A program made the translations under genes and the position numbers. Shown piece after piece: positions 43,530 through 56,476 of a DNA stretch of 64,000 bases. Numbering within the stretch: position 1 is the stretch's first letter; each line of letters opens with the position of its first letter. Under the pieces are notes generated by a model. It ran no database searches and had not been told where the DNA came from. It saw only the letters and a program-made list of their open reading frames with translations. The stretch comes from Paraphaeosphaeria minitans (lineage: Eukaryota; Ascomycota; Dothideomycetes; Pleosporales; Didymosphaeriaceae), in NCBI GenBank assembly GCA_015832175.1, contig WJXW01000005.1, forward strand, positions 2,108,001 through 2,172,000, read 5' to 3'.

Positions 43530-43970
43530 CCCGAAGTTTAATACCGTAGGTACTTGGATCTCGTCCCCGCATCTGGTCAAATGCTTGCGTGGCCTACTCA
43601 TTCGCCACCTGGAGCTTTACTACCTCTCGCAGTTCCACAGGTTACCCATGACGCACCGTGAGTTGGTTGCCGGCATATACGAAGAGTTGTGTGTTGGTCG
43701 TCTCCTCATCAGACAGGCATTTCACCAGATTCCCTCCGTAGTCCCGCGGCGCATTGCTCCCTCGAAGAGAATCTTCTCGGGGCCTTTATACCGTGTTCGC
43801 CTCAACCGCTTGCTGTGCAGAGTGGACTTGCGGCGTTCGCGGATCTTGCGGGTCCAGGATGCAGGCCGACTCGAAGTTCTCCCAAGTCTACAACGGAAGC
43901 GAATGGGTTCTGAGGCCGGCTCGCTGAGTTCCGTTAGAGGCGGCGGAAGAAGGGCCCAGGGCGATTGACG
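43530..43970 (-). pseudogene. Decayed coding fragment of unidentified family
   Basis: On the minus strand one frame looks coding over about 120 codons but is broken by three stops: ENFESACILDPQDPRTPQ, then QQAVEANTV-stop-RPREDSL, then APRDYGGNLVKCLSDEETTN, TQLFVYAGNQLTVRHG-stop, KLQVANE-stop-ATQAFDQM and DPSTYGIKLRVDFNHGE. Amino-acid composition and the isolated TAA/TAG codons suggest a gene lost by point mutation rather than chance. I do not recognise the family. The upstream minus-strand part (44030-44150, HGFWYFTWRSERPIYALYLR) may belong to it in another frame. Confidence 0.35.
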
Positions 43971-44185
43971 ACCGCCTGTCTGGGGCTACTTCGTATGTCG
44001 ACGTACACCTCGACATCGCCCTTATCGGCACCTTGGAGTACCTTCCGAGGTCTCAAATAAAGTGCATATATAGGGCGCTCGCTGCGCCAAGTAAAGTACC
44101 AAAAACCGTGGACAGCGTTAATGTTTCGGTATTCGACGCGGTTTCTGGGAGCTACGCATCTATGCGCTGGCCGCATCTTCTCCTG

Positions 44186-44275
44186 TAGCAGCATTGTCTC
44201 TAGCGACATCCTGGGTAGCGACATATTGTGTAGCGACATCTTATATAGCAACATCTTATATAGTGATATTGCGGC
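44186..44275. repeat. 15-bp tandem repeat, six units
   Basis: Units start TAGCGACATC at 44186, 44201, 44216, 44231, 44246 and 44261 with scattered substitutions. On the plus strand one frame reads as pentapeptides of SDILY type, but the open frame (44121-44459) shows no other protein-like feature. Confidence 0.85.
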
Positions 44276-47091
44276 ACGTTCGATCGACGTCGGCCCAGTC
44301 GATCCGGAACATCAAGAGGTCTCGTCGCCGTGTCTCTGGGTCCAGGTACAGACGACCCTCTTAACCCGACTCGTTCAAGCACAGACAAATGAGGCTACGG
44401 ATATTTGCCAAAGCTGGATATACATATGTATACACAATCCAGCATTCACACGCTGGTGAACGCGAAAGATGATTGTGTAGGACTATCGTGGAGGAAGAGC
44501 TGATCGAGGAATCTGACTGGCTAGTTGTAATCATAAATGTCCATCATATATCATGGGGATACTTACAAGGTACAGTTACCGCGGCAAGCGATGAGCACGC
44601 ACAAGCCCGCCCACTATATCCAAATCTTGCAGGAACGAACTGCACACGGTAAGCTTCTTAGGCCCGCCTGATCTCAAAGACGAGACAGTGACTGGGTACT
44701 AAGAAGGACTGATGGCTATGGGCGAGATACAATGTATGTGCCACAAAATATCAACGCAGTGCCGGGGGCGAATCGCAAAGGTAGGCCTCCCTTGCCTGGA
44801 GTTCGAAGCGGAGTGGATCATGAGTAATGAGATACAGTAAGACAATTGATAACTCGTGAAGAAAAGAGTCGTACAAAGAAATTTGACTTCATCCCAAAAT
44901 TGCACTTTGATGCGGAGGAAATGGGACCATACAGTAGGATGCTGAGGAAGATGACAGATCGCCTTTTCAGGCTGAACAAAAGAGAACAGTAAGTGTAGTG
45001 AGAGTAAGGATCAAGTGCATGGACTGATCCTGTGACACAATTCAAAGGAGGAAGACGTCGATCAAGTCGCAAAGTCCGGATGGATTAAAGTCTTATCCTT
45101 GACCAGGAAATAGAGGAGCACTAGAACAAGATACATCATGATCGAAACAACAACCAAGGGAAACACAAGATCGAATAATAGTGATGGGAATGAAAAAAAG
45201 GACAAAGCAGCGACGAATGGCTCCTTATATGCCTTTACTTGATTAGTTCATGCACACGGCGAGAGGAATTAGCTTTTCGAGTGACAAGGGATTACGTATC
45301 CACTGCGTGATTTTCCAACCCTGTGCACACTTTGTGTAACATCGCGACGAAGCAGCTTCCTGTGCCGTGTATCAGCCAGTGGCGCTGATCAGCCCAACAG
45401 CAAACTGACCGAGAAATTGACGAGTAGCAGATCTGTGATGAACCGCAACTGTGAGCCGTGACGACAATAGTCTACTATTGAATGTGGCTTGAGCAGTGTG
45501 CGGCGAGTGGAATCCCCGGGAAGGGTTGGAGCCTGGCTCCGACATACTGGGTAATGTCTGTGATAAGTCGGCTTGTGGCGTCTTTTGGAGCACCCATCAG
45601 ACGAGAACGCTAGCTGCTGTTCGATCTTACTCTCCACATGTTGTATTCTATCTCGAATACTTATGCGTGACCTAAAGTAAAGCATAGCCTTGTGTGCTGA
45701 GCCAATTCACTATGACGAGTTCGTCAGCAAACGCGGATCTAATGTTATCTTGGATCAATGCTTCATCGCTTTGTGGTTCGCTGTGACTTCCCGTGCATTG
45801 AAGATCACCGCCTTGTTCATTGAACATTGACGCATAGGCAAAAAACCGACTGATCGCTGTTACAGTATTCCTAGCCGAGCTCTTAGCAAAGGTGTTCCGG
45901 TGAGTCAAGCCACTATTGCTTGGAGACTCTTCTTTTGCGGAACGAAAGCGCCCCTTCGTGCCGTGCACCTTTCCGCAACTCCATAAATTCCTGTCTCGGG
46001 TGACCCGTAACTGAAGCAGCTCTTCATGGGTCAAAGACACACTTAGTGACAGGTCCATCTGCATAGTGATTTTCGCTAGCTAGTCTAATGGTCGTGTTTG
46101 TGACTGCGCCCCCACACGTCTTGTGTAACCTCCTGATTCTGATTGCTACTGCCTTCGCCCAAGCGAACACAATCAATTCAACTTCCCGTCAACGACTCAG
46201 GATAGCAAAATCGACAGTCTATCCCCACTCCATCTGAATCATCTCTTTCTTTGTGACCACGTTCGTTTTCGTGGCATGATCACTTTGCTTTCCTTATGTG
46301 AACTTCTGATTCAGATTGAACCTGCTTCTAATCGCACAGCTGCGATCGGTGTGCATTTGCATGTACTAGGCAGCACCGATGTAGGAGATAACGTGAAAAG
46401 TGGGAATTACTGTTGAGGTGGCGGGTAATAGTATGTGACCAAGTCTTAGTAGTTGCATGGGACGGGTGTCTGATACAAATCCAGATTTTGAAATTGCTAG
46501 TTTACTGGCTTGCTAATCTGATGTATCACTGATTCTGCGAGCGGGATCGAGATAACTTCTGTTAGAGCTCTTTAATCTTCCTCATCAGATGTGACCATGA
46601 TGTATGACTTTTCATGCATCCCTGTCTCGTGCTCCGTAGAACGAAGGGGTCTGTGTTTGCGGCAACCTACGTGTTTGCGCTGTCGGATTTGTTAGTCCAG
46701 CAACTTTTTCGCCTTTAGCGTTTGCCAACCATTTCTCAGCATTGTATCCAATATGCGGTGTCAAGCATTTCAACTCTAACGTTGAGCCCGACTACCGCAT
46801 ACTTGCGCAAGACCTACGCGCCGGTTAGCTTGCTTGCTAGGACATGAACCCCTCACTTACTACTTTTACCTAGAGACCACAACATGCTCCCGGCCTTGGG
46901 CATTCACTCACCACCGACACCTCATGGCGATCTGTGACAATACGTTTCCATTGAGATATCTTCGCAATACACAAAATAAAAAAGGGAGCCAAACATAACT
47001 TTGCCACTACGATGCATTGCAGCAAATCATCCAATGTACATAGAATACAGCTAATGCAACCACCTCCACATGTTCTACCTCAGTCCTTTGC

Positions 47092-49353
47092 CTAGTACGT
47101 CCGCTTGAAAGGCGGGACAGCCTTGCACTCGTTCTCATCCAGAGTGTTGGCGACAACACCCCGGTATCCGAGATCAACCTTGCCGTGCGGGTTTTTCTGC
47201 CACGTCAAAGTGTGCTTCATCCAGTTCTCGTCGTCACGGTCGGGGTAGTCTTCACGTGCGTGAGCACCTCTTGACTCTTTGCGGTTCGCGGCAGCTTCGG
47301 CAGTCTGAACGGCGCAAGTGAGGAGGTTTCGGAGTTCGAGAGTCTCGACGAGATCGGAGTTCCAGATCATGCTACGGTCCTTAATGCCGACATCTGCGAA
47401 GGTGGAATCGACCTCGCGAATCTTGCGCACACCCTCATCGAGCGATTCTTGCGTACGGAAAACGGAGACATCAGTCTGCATAACCTTCTGCATGTTGCTA
47501 CGAATCTCAGCAGTCGGCTTGGATCCCTCAGCAGTGCGGACCTTGTCAATGACAGCAATTGAGTCAGCACCAGCATCCGCCTGGATGGGGTCGGCCTTCT
47601 GGCCAGGGCTGAAGTTGTCGCGAATGGTGTGCGAGACGGCACGTCCAAAGACGATTAGATCGAGGAGAGAGTTGGCACCAAGACGATTAGCACCGTGGAC
47701 GGACACGCAGGCAGCTTCACCGCAAGCGAAGAGACCTGGTACGACTGCGTCCTTGCCCTGCTCATCGACAGTCAAGACTTCACCGGTGTACTTGGTAGGA
47801 ATACCACCCATGTTGTAGTGAACGGTGGGCAGGACAGGGATGGGCTGCTTGGTGACATCGACGCCAGAGAAAATAGCAGCGGTCTCGGAGATACCAGGCA
47901 GACGCTCGTGAAGAACCTCAGGGGGGAGATGGCTGAGCTGGAGGTAAATGTGGTCCTTGTCCGGTCCAACACCACGACCTTCACGGATCTCGAGAGTCAT
48001 CGATCGAGAGACGACGTCGCGAGAGGCAAGATCCTTGGCAGTCGGGGCATACCGCTCCATGAACCGTTCACCCTCGGAGTTCAGCAAGTAACCACCCTCT
48101 CCACGAGAACCCTCGGTGATCAAACATCCAGCGCCGTAGATACCAGTCGGATGGAACTGGACGAACTCAAGATCCTGGTTTGGAAGTCCAGCACGCGCGA
48201 CCATAGCCATTCCATCTCCAGTACAGGTGTGAGCGGAAGTACAGCTGAAGTAGGCACGTCCGTAGCCACCAGTTGCCAGAACAGTGTTCTTCGCAATGAA
48301 CCTATGAATTGTGCCATCTTCCTGGTTATACGCTACGACACCCTTGCAGACGCCATCTTCCATAATCAGGTCAGTGGCGAAGTATTCGATGAAGTATTTG
48401 GTGTTGTGGCGAAGGGATTGTCCGTAGAGCGTGTGGAGGAGAGCGTGACCCGTCCTGTCAGCGGCCGCACAGCATCGGTAGGCCTGTCCACCCTTGCCAT
48501 ATTTCTGCGACTGACCACCGAAGGCGCGCTGGTAACTGGCCGTTGGTTAGTTATAGAAATTCTCCGGTCGAGTAGTGGTGACGTACATTCGTCCATCATC
48601 CGTTCTTGAGAAGGGGCAGCCGTAGTTCTCGAGTTCAATAACAGACTGCGGCGCCTCGCGGGTCATGTAGTGGATAGCATCTTGGTCACCCAGCCAGTCG
48701 GAGCCCTTCACGGTATCATACATATGCCACCGCCAGTCGTCCTCGTGCATGCTGGTGCTTTGTTAGCGCTTCTTATTTCGTCATTCTAGTACAAAGGCGT
48801 GTACGTACTTTCCCAAGGCCGCATTGATACCTCCCTGTGCAGCCACCGTGTGCGATCGGGTTGGGAACAACTTCGATATACAGGCCGTGTTGAAGCCAGC
48901 TTCAGCGAGGCCGAAGGCCGCTCGGAGACCAGCGCCACCAGCGCCTACAACAATGGCATCGTACTCGTGGTCTATTACGGGGTACTTATGCGAAATGAAT
49001 CCAGAAGCCTCCTTAGCCTTCAGGTGCTCGGTCGCGAAGATGCGGGCGGCCGGTCGCGTCGACGAAAATGCTCGTGACGGTGTTCGCAGGCTTCTCGAGA
49101 ACTGCCGAGGTAGTTGTTAGCAATTGAGCCTCTCGCAGTATCACCACAACCATCTGATGTAGGGCCTAGGGCATTGCCGGGCCATTGAGGCGGCGCGGTA
49201 GCTGCAGGGCCAAGCTTTTAGATGTTGGTGGGTGGTGGCACATAACGCGGAGGGTGCCGGGTTGGGGGTTTGGATAGGTGGCGCATGTGTTCCGGCGTTG
49301 GGTGTTCTTACCTGGCTCGCGAGCTGCAGGTTGCGCATCTTGAGGCAGCTCAT
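47092..49353 (-). CDS. SDH1: Succinate dehydrogenase flavoprotein subunit, mitochondrial
   Basis: Exons 49353-49312, 49101-48809, 48751-48587 and 48535-47092 give 647 aa (introns 210, 57 and 51 nt). This is complex II subunit A in the inner mitochondrial membrane, which oxidises succinate to fumarate in the TCA cycle and passes electrons to SDHB. The N-terminus is an Arg/Ser-rich presequence ([20 protein letters not shown]). The FAD-binding [19 protein letters not shown] follows. The covalent-FAD histidine is in [11 protein letters not shown] (about His98). Substrate-site blocks are intact: [38 protein letters not shown] and [20 protein letters not shown]. The C-terminus is complete (AVPPFKRTY). 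The 210-nt intron splits the presequence. Junctions restore ALGN-MHEDDW and DGRI-YQRAF. Confidence 0.97.
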
Positions 49354-50381
49354 GATGGGCGACCGTAGAGAAGAGAGGAGAGGAGAGAGACGTGGTGGTG
49401 GGTGCTAGTTTTCGAGAAGAGCACGTCGATGATGGGAAGGCGAGGCTCGCTGAATAACGGCGCTCTGATTGGAAGGCGAGGCCAAGACCTCGGTCACGGC
49501 AGGAGCAAAGAACCCGACTTTTCTTCGCCCTACGACTTGAGTACCATCAACCACGGACAAGTGGAATCACATAGGACATTCAATTCAGTGATTACGAGAA
49601 TATATCCTGAGAAAGAGATGCTTATAAATGGAGGCTTTACATTCTTGTTCTTAGACATTTATTTTAGGTTGGTTACCTATCATTCGAAGTTTACATGCAC
49701 CGAATATGTTGCCGTGCTCGATACCCGCTGCGTACATATTTTCAAGCGATCGTGAGTCTGTGGATAAGTTATTCCGTCTCAAAAATGGTAGCTATGTTGC
49801 CACGATCGAGTCAGCGAAGTGTTCACGTCATAGATATTCGCGGTATTTTTGCAGGCTGACCGCGCGAAGTGTACGGTATGGTGTGCCCCCAAGTCTAAGA
49901 CTGGCAACTGAGCATGTGACATCGTGTATTTTGTTCCTCGCTTATTCTAGCCGTTGGATATTGCACTCTTTGTGTATCAAAAGTGAACCCTCCCCCTAAG
50001 GTTGCCGGAATTGAACTCTTAGTACAGAGCTGATAGATTGACAGTCGTAGTTGAATTAGCATCTTGCTCGACATGATGCTTACCAAGTGACGTGGAGTCT
50101 TCGGCAGCGCAGCTACGTCAAACGCATATGCGCTTGAGACTTTGCATTTTGTACGGGAAGCGTGGTGTCCAAAGGTGTGACTTCTTCACTCGCATCTCAC
50201 AGGTCTATCAAACACCGAAAAAAGCACGGGACATTGCATGTACAGATTGCAAATTTGGAACAGTGGTAAGTGGGAATCATTTATTTTGTCATTCATTGCT
50301 CATGTGACCGTGAGCAACAACGGATCATGCCATTGCCAAAGAAGCCGAGAAGGAAACGAAACCACCAGCACCGCCGACTCT
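49354..50381. other. SDH1 promoter and uL3 3' region; no gene seen
   Basis: A GA-rich tract lies immediately upstream of the SDH1 start (49366-49392). Short frames around 49402-49755 have no protein resemblance. Confidence 0.5.
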
Positions 50382-52215
<1,834 letters not shown>

Positions 52216-54053
52216 ATGGTAGAAGCGGAAGGAAACCCCACTACGTGGAAGTTCACACAGTAAGTCGGACCAATGCTTTGAATCCCTGGACCCAGCAGCA
52301 CACATGGCGATGCTATGCATATGGTTTCAATATCGAGTCATGTGCACACGGAATAGTTGCATCCGTTCACGTCAACTCATGCTAACATATACAGGTGCTT
52401 CGGCGACAAAGGTGATGTCGAAGACATAACAGAAGGTACGGGTACACACTTCTCTTACCTTCGCCTTTTAAGACTACTCTCGTGGTTTCAAAAGTCACTT
52501 TGCCACCAACACTAACTTTCCATAGCTGACATCATCTCCACCGTTGAGTTCGATCAAACGGGCAATTACCTGGCAACTGGAGACAAGGGCGGTCGCGTGG
52601 TGCTCTTTGAGCGAAATGAAACAGTAAGTGGACTCGAGTCTGTGAAGTACGTACACAGTACGGTCGGCTGCTAATAGCGTCCAGAAAAAGACATGCGAGT
52701 ACAAGTTCCACACCGAGTTCCAGTCACACGAGCCCGAGTTCGATTACCTCAAATCGCTCGAGATAGAAGAAAAGATCAACAAGATCAAGTGGTGTCGGCG
52801 ACAAAACGCTTCACATTATCTGCTCTCCACCAATGACAAGACAATAAAGCTCTGGAAGGTGTTTGAGAAATCGTTAAAGGTGGTGGCGGAGAACAACCTC
52901 TCACATGAGTTGACTCCAGGAGGCGGTGTCGCTGGAGGAGGTGGACCAGTGCGGAACCCGAACGTTAACTTCCGCAGCGCCGCCGACCTGAAGCTGCCGC
53001 GGTTGACCCACCACGACACCGTCGTGGCCGCTGTGCCACGAAAGACGTATGCTAACGCTCACGCTTACCACATCAACAGTATATCAGTCAACAGCGATGG
53101 CGAGACGTTTATAAGCAGTGACGACCTTCGTATCAACCTGTGGAATCTCAATATCCAGGACCAGAGCTTCAACATTGTGGACATCAAACCAGCGAACATG
53201 GAAGAGCTGACGGAGGTGATTACGGCTGCTGAGTTCCACCCACAGAGCTGCAATTGGTTCATGTACGCGAGCTCCAAGGGGACGATCAAGCTCGCCGACA
53301 TGCGCGAGAGTGCGCTGTGTGACCAACATGCGAAACGTAAGCCCATTTGTGTTCTGACACGTACGTAGCTGACAATTTCCCTCCCAGAGTTCGAACAAGA
53401 AGAGGACCCTTCATCAAGGTCATTCTTCTCAGAAATCATCTCGTCTATATCAGATGTCCGCTTTTCACACGACGGCCGATACATTCTCTCCCGCGATTAC
53501 CTCACCGTGAAGATCTGGGATGTGAACATGGAGCGAACCCCGATCAAGACCATTCCAATACACGAGCACCTCCGACCACGACTGTGCGATACGTACGAGA
53601 ACGACAGCATCTTCGATAAATTTGAAGTTGTATTCTCCGGTGACGCAAAGAACGTAATGACGGGCAGCTACAACAACAACTTCATGATATATCCCTCCGA
53701 TCCAGAGAAAGACACAGAAGTGGTGCTTCAGGCAGACAAGTCGGCATTCAAAGCTAAGAAGGTTGGCATACCGACACCCATGAACTCTTCTACAAGCCCC
53801 ACCAGCAGCTCCACCAAGAAGGGAGGATCAAGAGCGGGAAGCCCAGCCGCTGGAGCCGCAGGTCAAGGACAACGTATGCGAAAGGAGACAGACGCAGATC
53901 AGATTGACTTCAACAAGAAGATTCTACACATGAGCTGGCATCCGTTCGAGGATAGCATTGCCATTGCAGCTACCAACAATGTAAGCATCATAGACCTGGA
54001 AATCTGTTCATTGGACTAACATGGCACAGCTCTTCGTGTTTTCAGCCTTGTAA
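52216..54053 (+). CDS. CDC55: Protein phosphatase 2A B55-type regulatory subunit
   Basis: Six exons: 52216-52259, 52395-52435, 52526-52623, 52685-53336, 53388-53980 and 54030-54053, giving 483 aa. The introns are 135, 90, 61, 51 and 49 nt. B55/PR55 is a seven-blade WD-repeat protein that targets PP2A to substrates in mitosis and morphogenesis. Family marks: [24 protein letters not shown] at the start, [85 protein letters not shown] and [10 protein letters not shown]. The C-terminus is [28 protein letters not shown] fungal-type insertion rich in Ser/Gly/Lys (about residues 370-430) precedes the last blade. The short last coding exon (24 nt) is supported by the conserved LFVF ending. Confidence 0.95.
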
Positions 54054-54795
54054 AGACCAGCATTTGAGCAAACATTTCCTTTGTGCATTCGCACCTAGAT
54101 TTGTGTTTGGCCATGTATTCCTCCCTCATTATTCCCATGTACTTCCGTTTTGGCCATGATTGAGGGAGCGGCGCTAGGCTGGTAGATGGGGAACTCATAA
54201 GTGGCATGAAGAGATTGTCTGGTCACTCAATGTAGGTATGCATCGTGGAAGGGTGGCCGCAGAGCAGTGTCTACTGCGAGATCACCATAATCGGAATGAA
54301 CAAAACGTAATCATAACTCAATGTGAGCCATACCGGCAGTGAATGTCATGATACATGCAATGAGACGTTGATTTCCAGGGGAGTCTGGTTCCTTGAACGC
54401 GGGCGCTGGGTATTCCCGGCTCAGCCCTACGATCAACGACACTTGCGGAGGGCGCTAGCGCGGACCTCCACGTTGACATTTCCGATTCCACGTCGACTGC
54501 ATGTCTGCTTGTTTATTCACGAACCACACTATGATAGCGAACTAGGTTTTAAGTCAGTCACTCCTCCTAACAAACCACCGTAAGTTTATGTTGTGCTCAA
54601 TTTATGCCCTCGTCTTTGTCGGTCCCGCGGTGCTCCTAGAAACGATCGTGTCATGACCTCATGTCCCCGGGTATAGGGAAGCTGGCCACGTAGCTGTACG
54701 TCGATCTGAACTGACTTTCATCAGGTCACTCTTTCGGTGCATCTCTTCACCTGCCTGATAGCGAGAGATATCCACGTTCGATTTAATCTTTCAGT
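54054..54795. other. Intergenic region, no gene seen
   Basis: Lies between two plus-strand genes. Short frames (for example 54323-54583) lack support. Confidence 0.5.
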
Positions 54796-55995
54796 ATGGC
54801 AGCGATTGCGCCTCTTGCGGGAAGCTTTGCCCTCATTTTCGGAGGATGTTGTTCCAATGTAAGCTTTTAGCTCTTCAGGAGCACATCAAAGCTGATTTAG
54901 TCCAGGTCTACTGCCTGGAAGCCATTGTAAAGTACGTTTGAGATGGATGGGGCACGAGGCACAACTAAACCCCTCTAGGCATGAGCCCGATAGTGGACTG
55001 CTCATCACCCTCTTTCAGTTCATATTTACTTGTCTGTCGACACTGCATTATCAGTTTGACCCTAGATATCGCTTCTTTGTCAAGCCGTCACCAGTTCCGT
55101 TCCGCAAATGGGTCATTAGCGCCGCCCTATTTTTCACAGTCAACATGATGAACAACTGGGCGTTCGCATTCAACATCTCCGTTCCAGTGCATATCATCCT
55201 CCGCAGTTTCGGTAGTGTCACGACTATGATTGCGGGGTACCTGCGCGGAAAGAAATACACGCCTGTGCAGGTATTCTCGGTAGCTGTTCTAACAGTCGGT
55301 GTGATGGTGTCCGCATGGGCGGATGCTCAGTCAAAGGTACGCGTCGTGGCCTTGCCAAATCAATTTGTTTCTCACTGTAACAGGGCAAGAAACTTGACAC
55401 GACGAGCATTGACTACACCAGCGCCTCTTTCGAGATGGGGTTGCTCATCCTCCTTGCCGCTCAGCTCCTGTCCGCCTACATGGGTGCGTACGTAGAAGAC
55501 ATCTACATCGAATATGGCAACCACTGGAAAGCGAATCTCTTCTACTCGCACTTGTTGTCACTTCCACTCTTCATCAACTTTGCGCCCGTCCTCTACAAGC
55601 AGTTCACGCGCCTCCAAGCGTCACAGACTTTCTCCGTCCCGCCAGCTCTCGCAGCGAATCTCCCGCCGACACTCAATAAAGCGCTTGCTTCGACATCGCA
55701 GCATGTTATCTTTCTGACCGCCAACGCGGTCACTCAGTTGCTTTGCATTACTGGTGTCAACATCCTCAGTGCTAATACCTCGGCGGTCACTGTCACAATT
55801 GTGCTCAACATCCGTAAGCTGGTAAGCTTCATGCTCAGTATTTGGTTGTTCGGGAACCAGATGAGCGGGCTGATGAAGTTTGGGGCGGCGATGGTGTTCG
55901 GAGCTGGAGCGCTGTATGGGTGGGAGACGACGTACAAGATTCCGCAGAGGAAGAAGGCCGCCGCTGTGAAGGAGAATGGAAAAAAATCTCAGTAG
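54796..55995 (+). CDS. YEA4: Nucleotide-sugar transporter, UDP-N-acetylglucosamine type (YEA4/SLC35B family)
   Basis: Exons 54796-54858, 54906-54931, 54979-55336 and 55384-55995 give 352 aa. All three introns are 47 nt. The protein is a multi-span membrane protein with the SLC35B-type marks LIFGGCCSN-VYCLEAIVK, MMNNWAFAFNISVPVHIILR and FGSVTTMIAGYLRGKKY. The second half has EDIYIEYGNHWKANLFYSH, then NILSANTSAVTVTIVLNIRK and KFGAAMVFGAGALYGWETTY. Family members import UDP-GlcNAc (sometimes UDP-Xyl) into ER/Golgi for glycan and chitin-related synthesis. The C-terminus is Lys-rich (PQRKKAAAVKENGKKSQ), consistent with ER retrieval. Exon 2 is only 26 nt. The PMT4 gene, which also acts in ER glycosylation, follows on the same strand. 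Confidence 0.9.
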
Positions 55996-56476
55996 ATAGC
56001 GAACGCGCGTGCGGACGAGGAGTCGGTGGTGTGCATAGGAGCGGTGGTACCCTGGGCATATTGATGCGTTGGTACACAGGCATAGAACGGCGTTGCTGAG
56101 CTTTGCAAAGTAACTATTTGACAATTCATTCCAAGTTAACAGGGCACTCTTATGAAGCTAGATTATGATGAAGTCTTACAGGTCCTGGTTCGGAGCAGGC
56201 GTCACGTGTCGGGGCCCAGAGCGGCGGTGCCCGCGTTGGGGCTGGATGCTTGGCGCATACAAGGGGTAGGTAACACGCGGCCAAAAGATTAGGTGTCTCT
56301 TAGAGGGTGCCGCGTTGAACAACCCCAAGGGCCGCGCTCCTTTCTGTCCACTTTTCTTTCCACTTCCATTCCGAACTTCGTGAGGGTGAGTGCACTCGGG
56401 ATACTGGGTCCATATGTGGTTGTTCTCAATTGGTAATTAATTGCGCGCAGGGAGCTTCGCGGAGCTACAGCGCACC
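55996..56476. other. YEA4 3' region and PMT4 promoter/leader
   Basis: A probable 5'-UTR intron of the PMT4 gene is seen at 56386-56450 (GTGAGT..GCGCAG). Otherwise no feature is recognised. Confidence 0.45.

Larger units (their letters stand above)
42127..47091. other. Gene-poor 5-kb region
   Basis: No intact gene could be supported on either strand. It contains the GMC promoter (right after 42127), a probable decayed coding fragment (43530-43970, minus), a 15-bp tandem repeat (44186-44275) and loosely similar segments near 46120 and 46305 (CCTGATTCTGATTG and TTCTGATTCAGATTG). The end at 46970-47091 is the SDH1 3' region. Composition is close to 50 percent GC by eye and not RIP-like. Confidence 0.5.
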
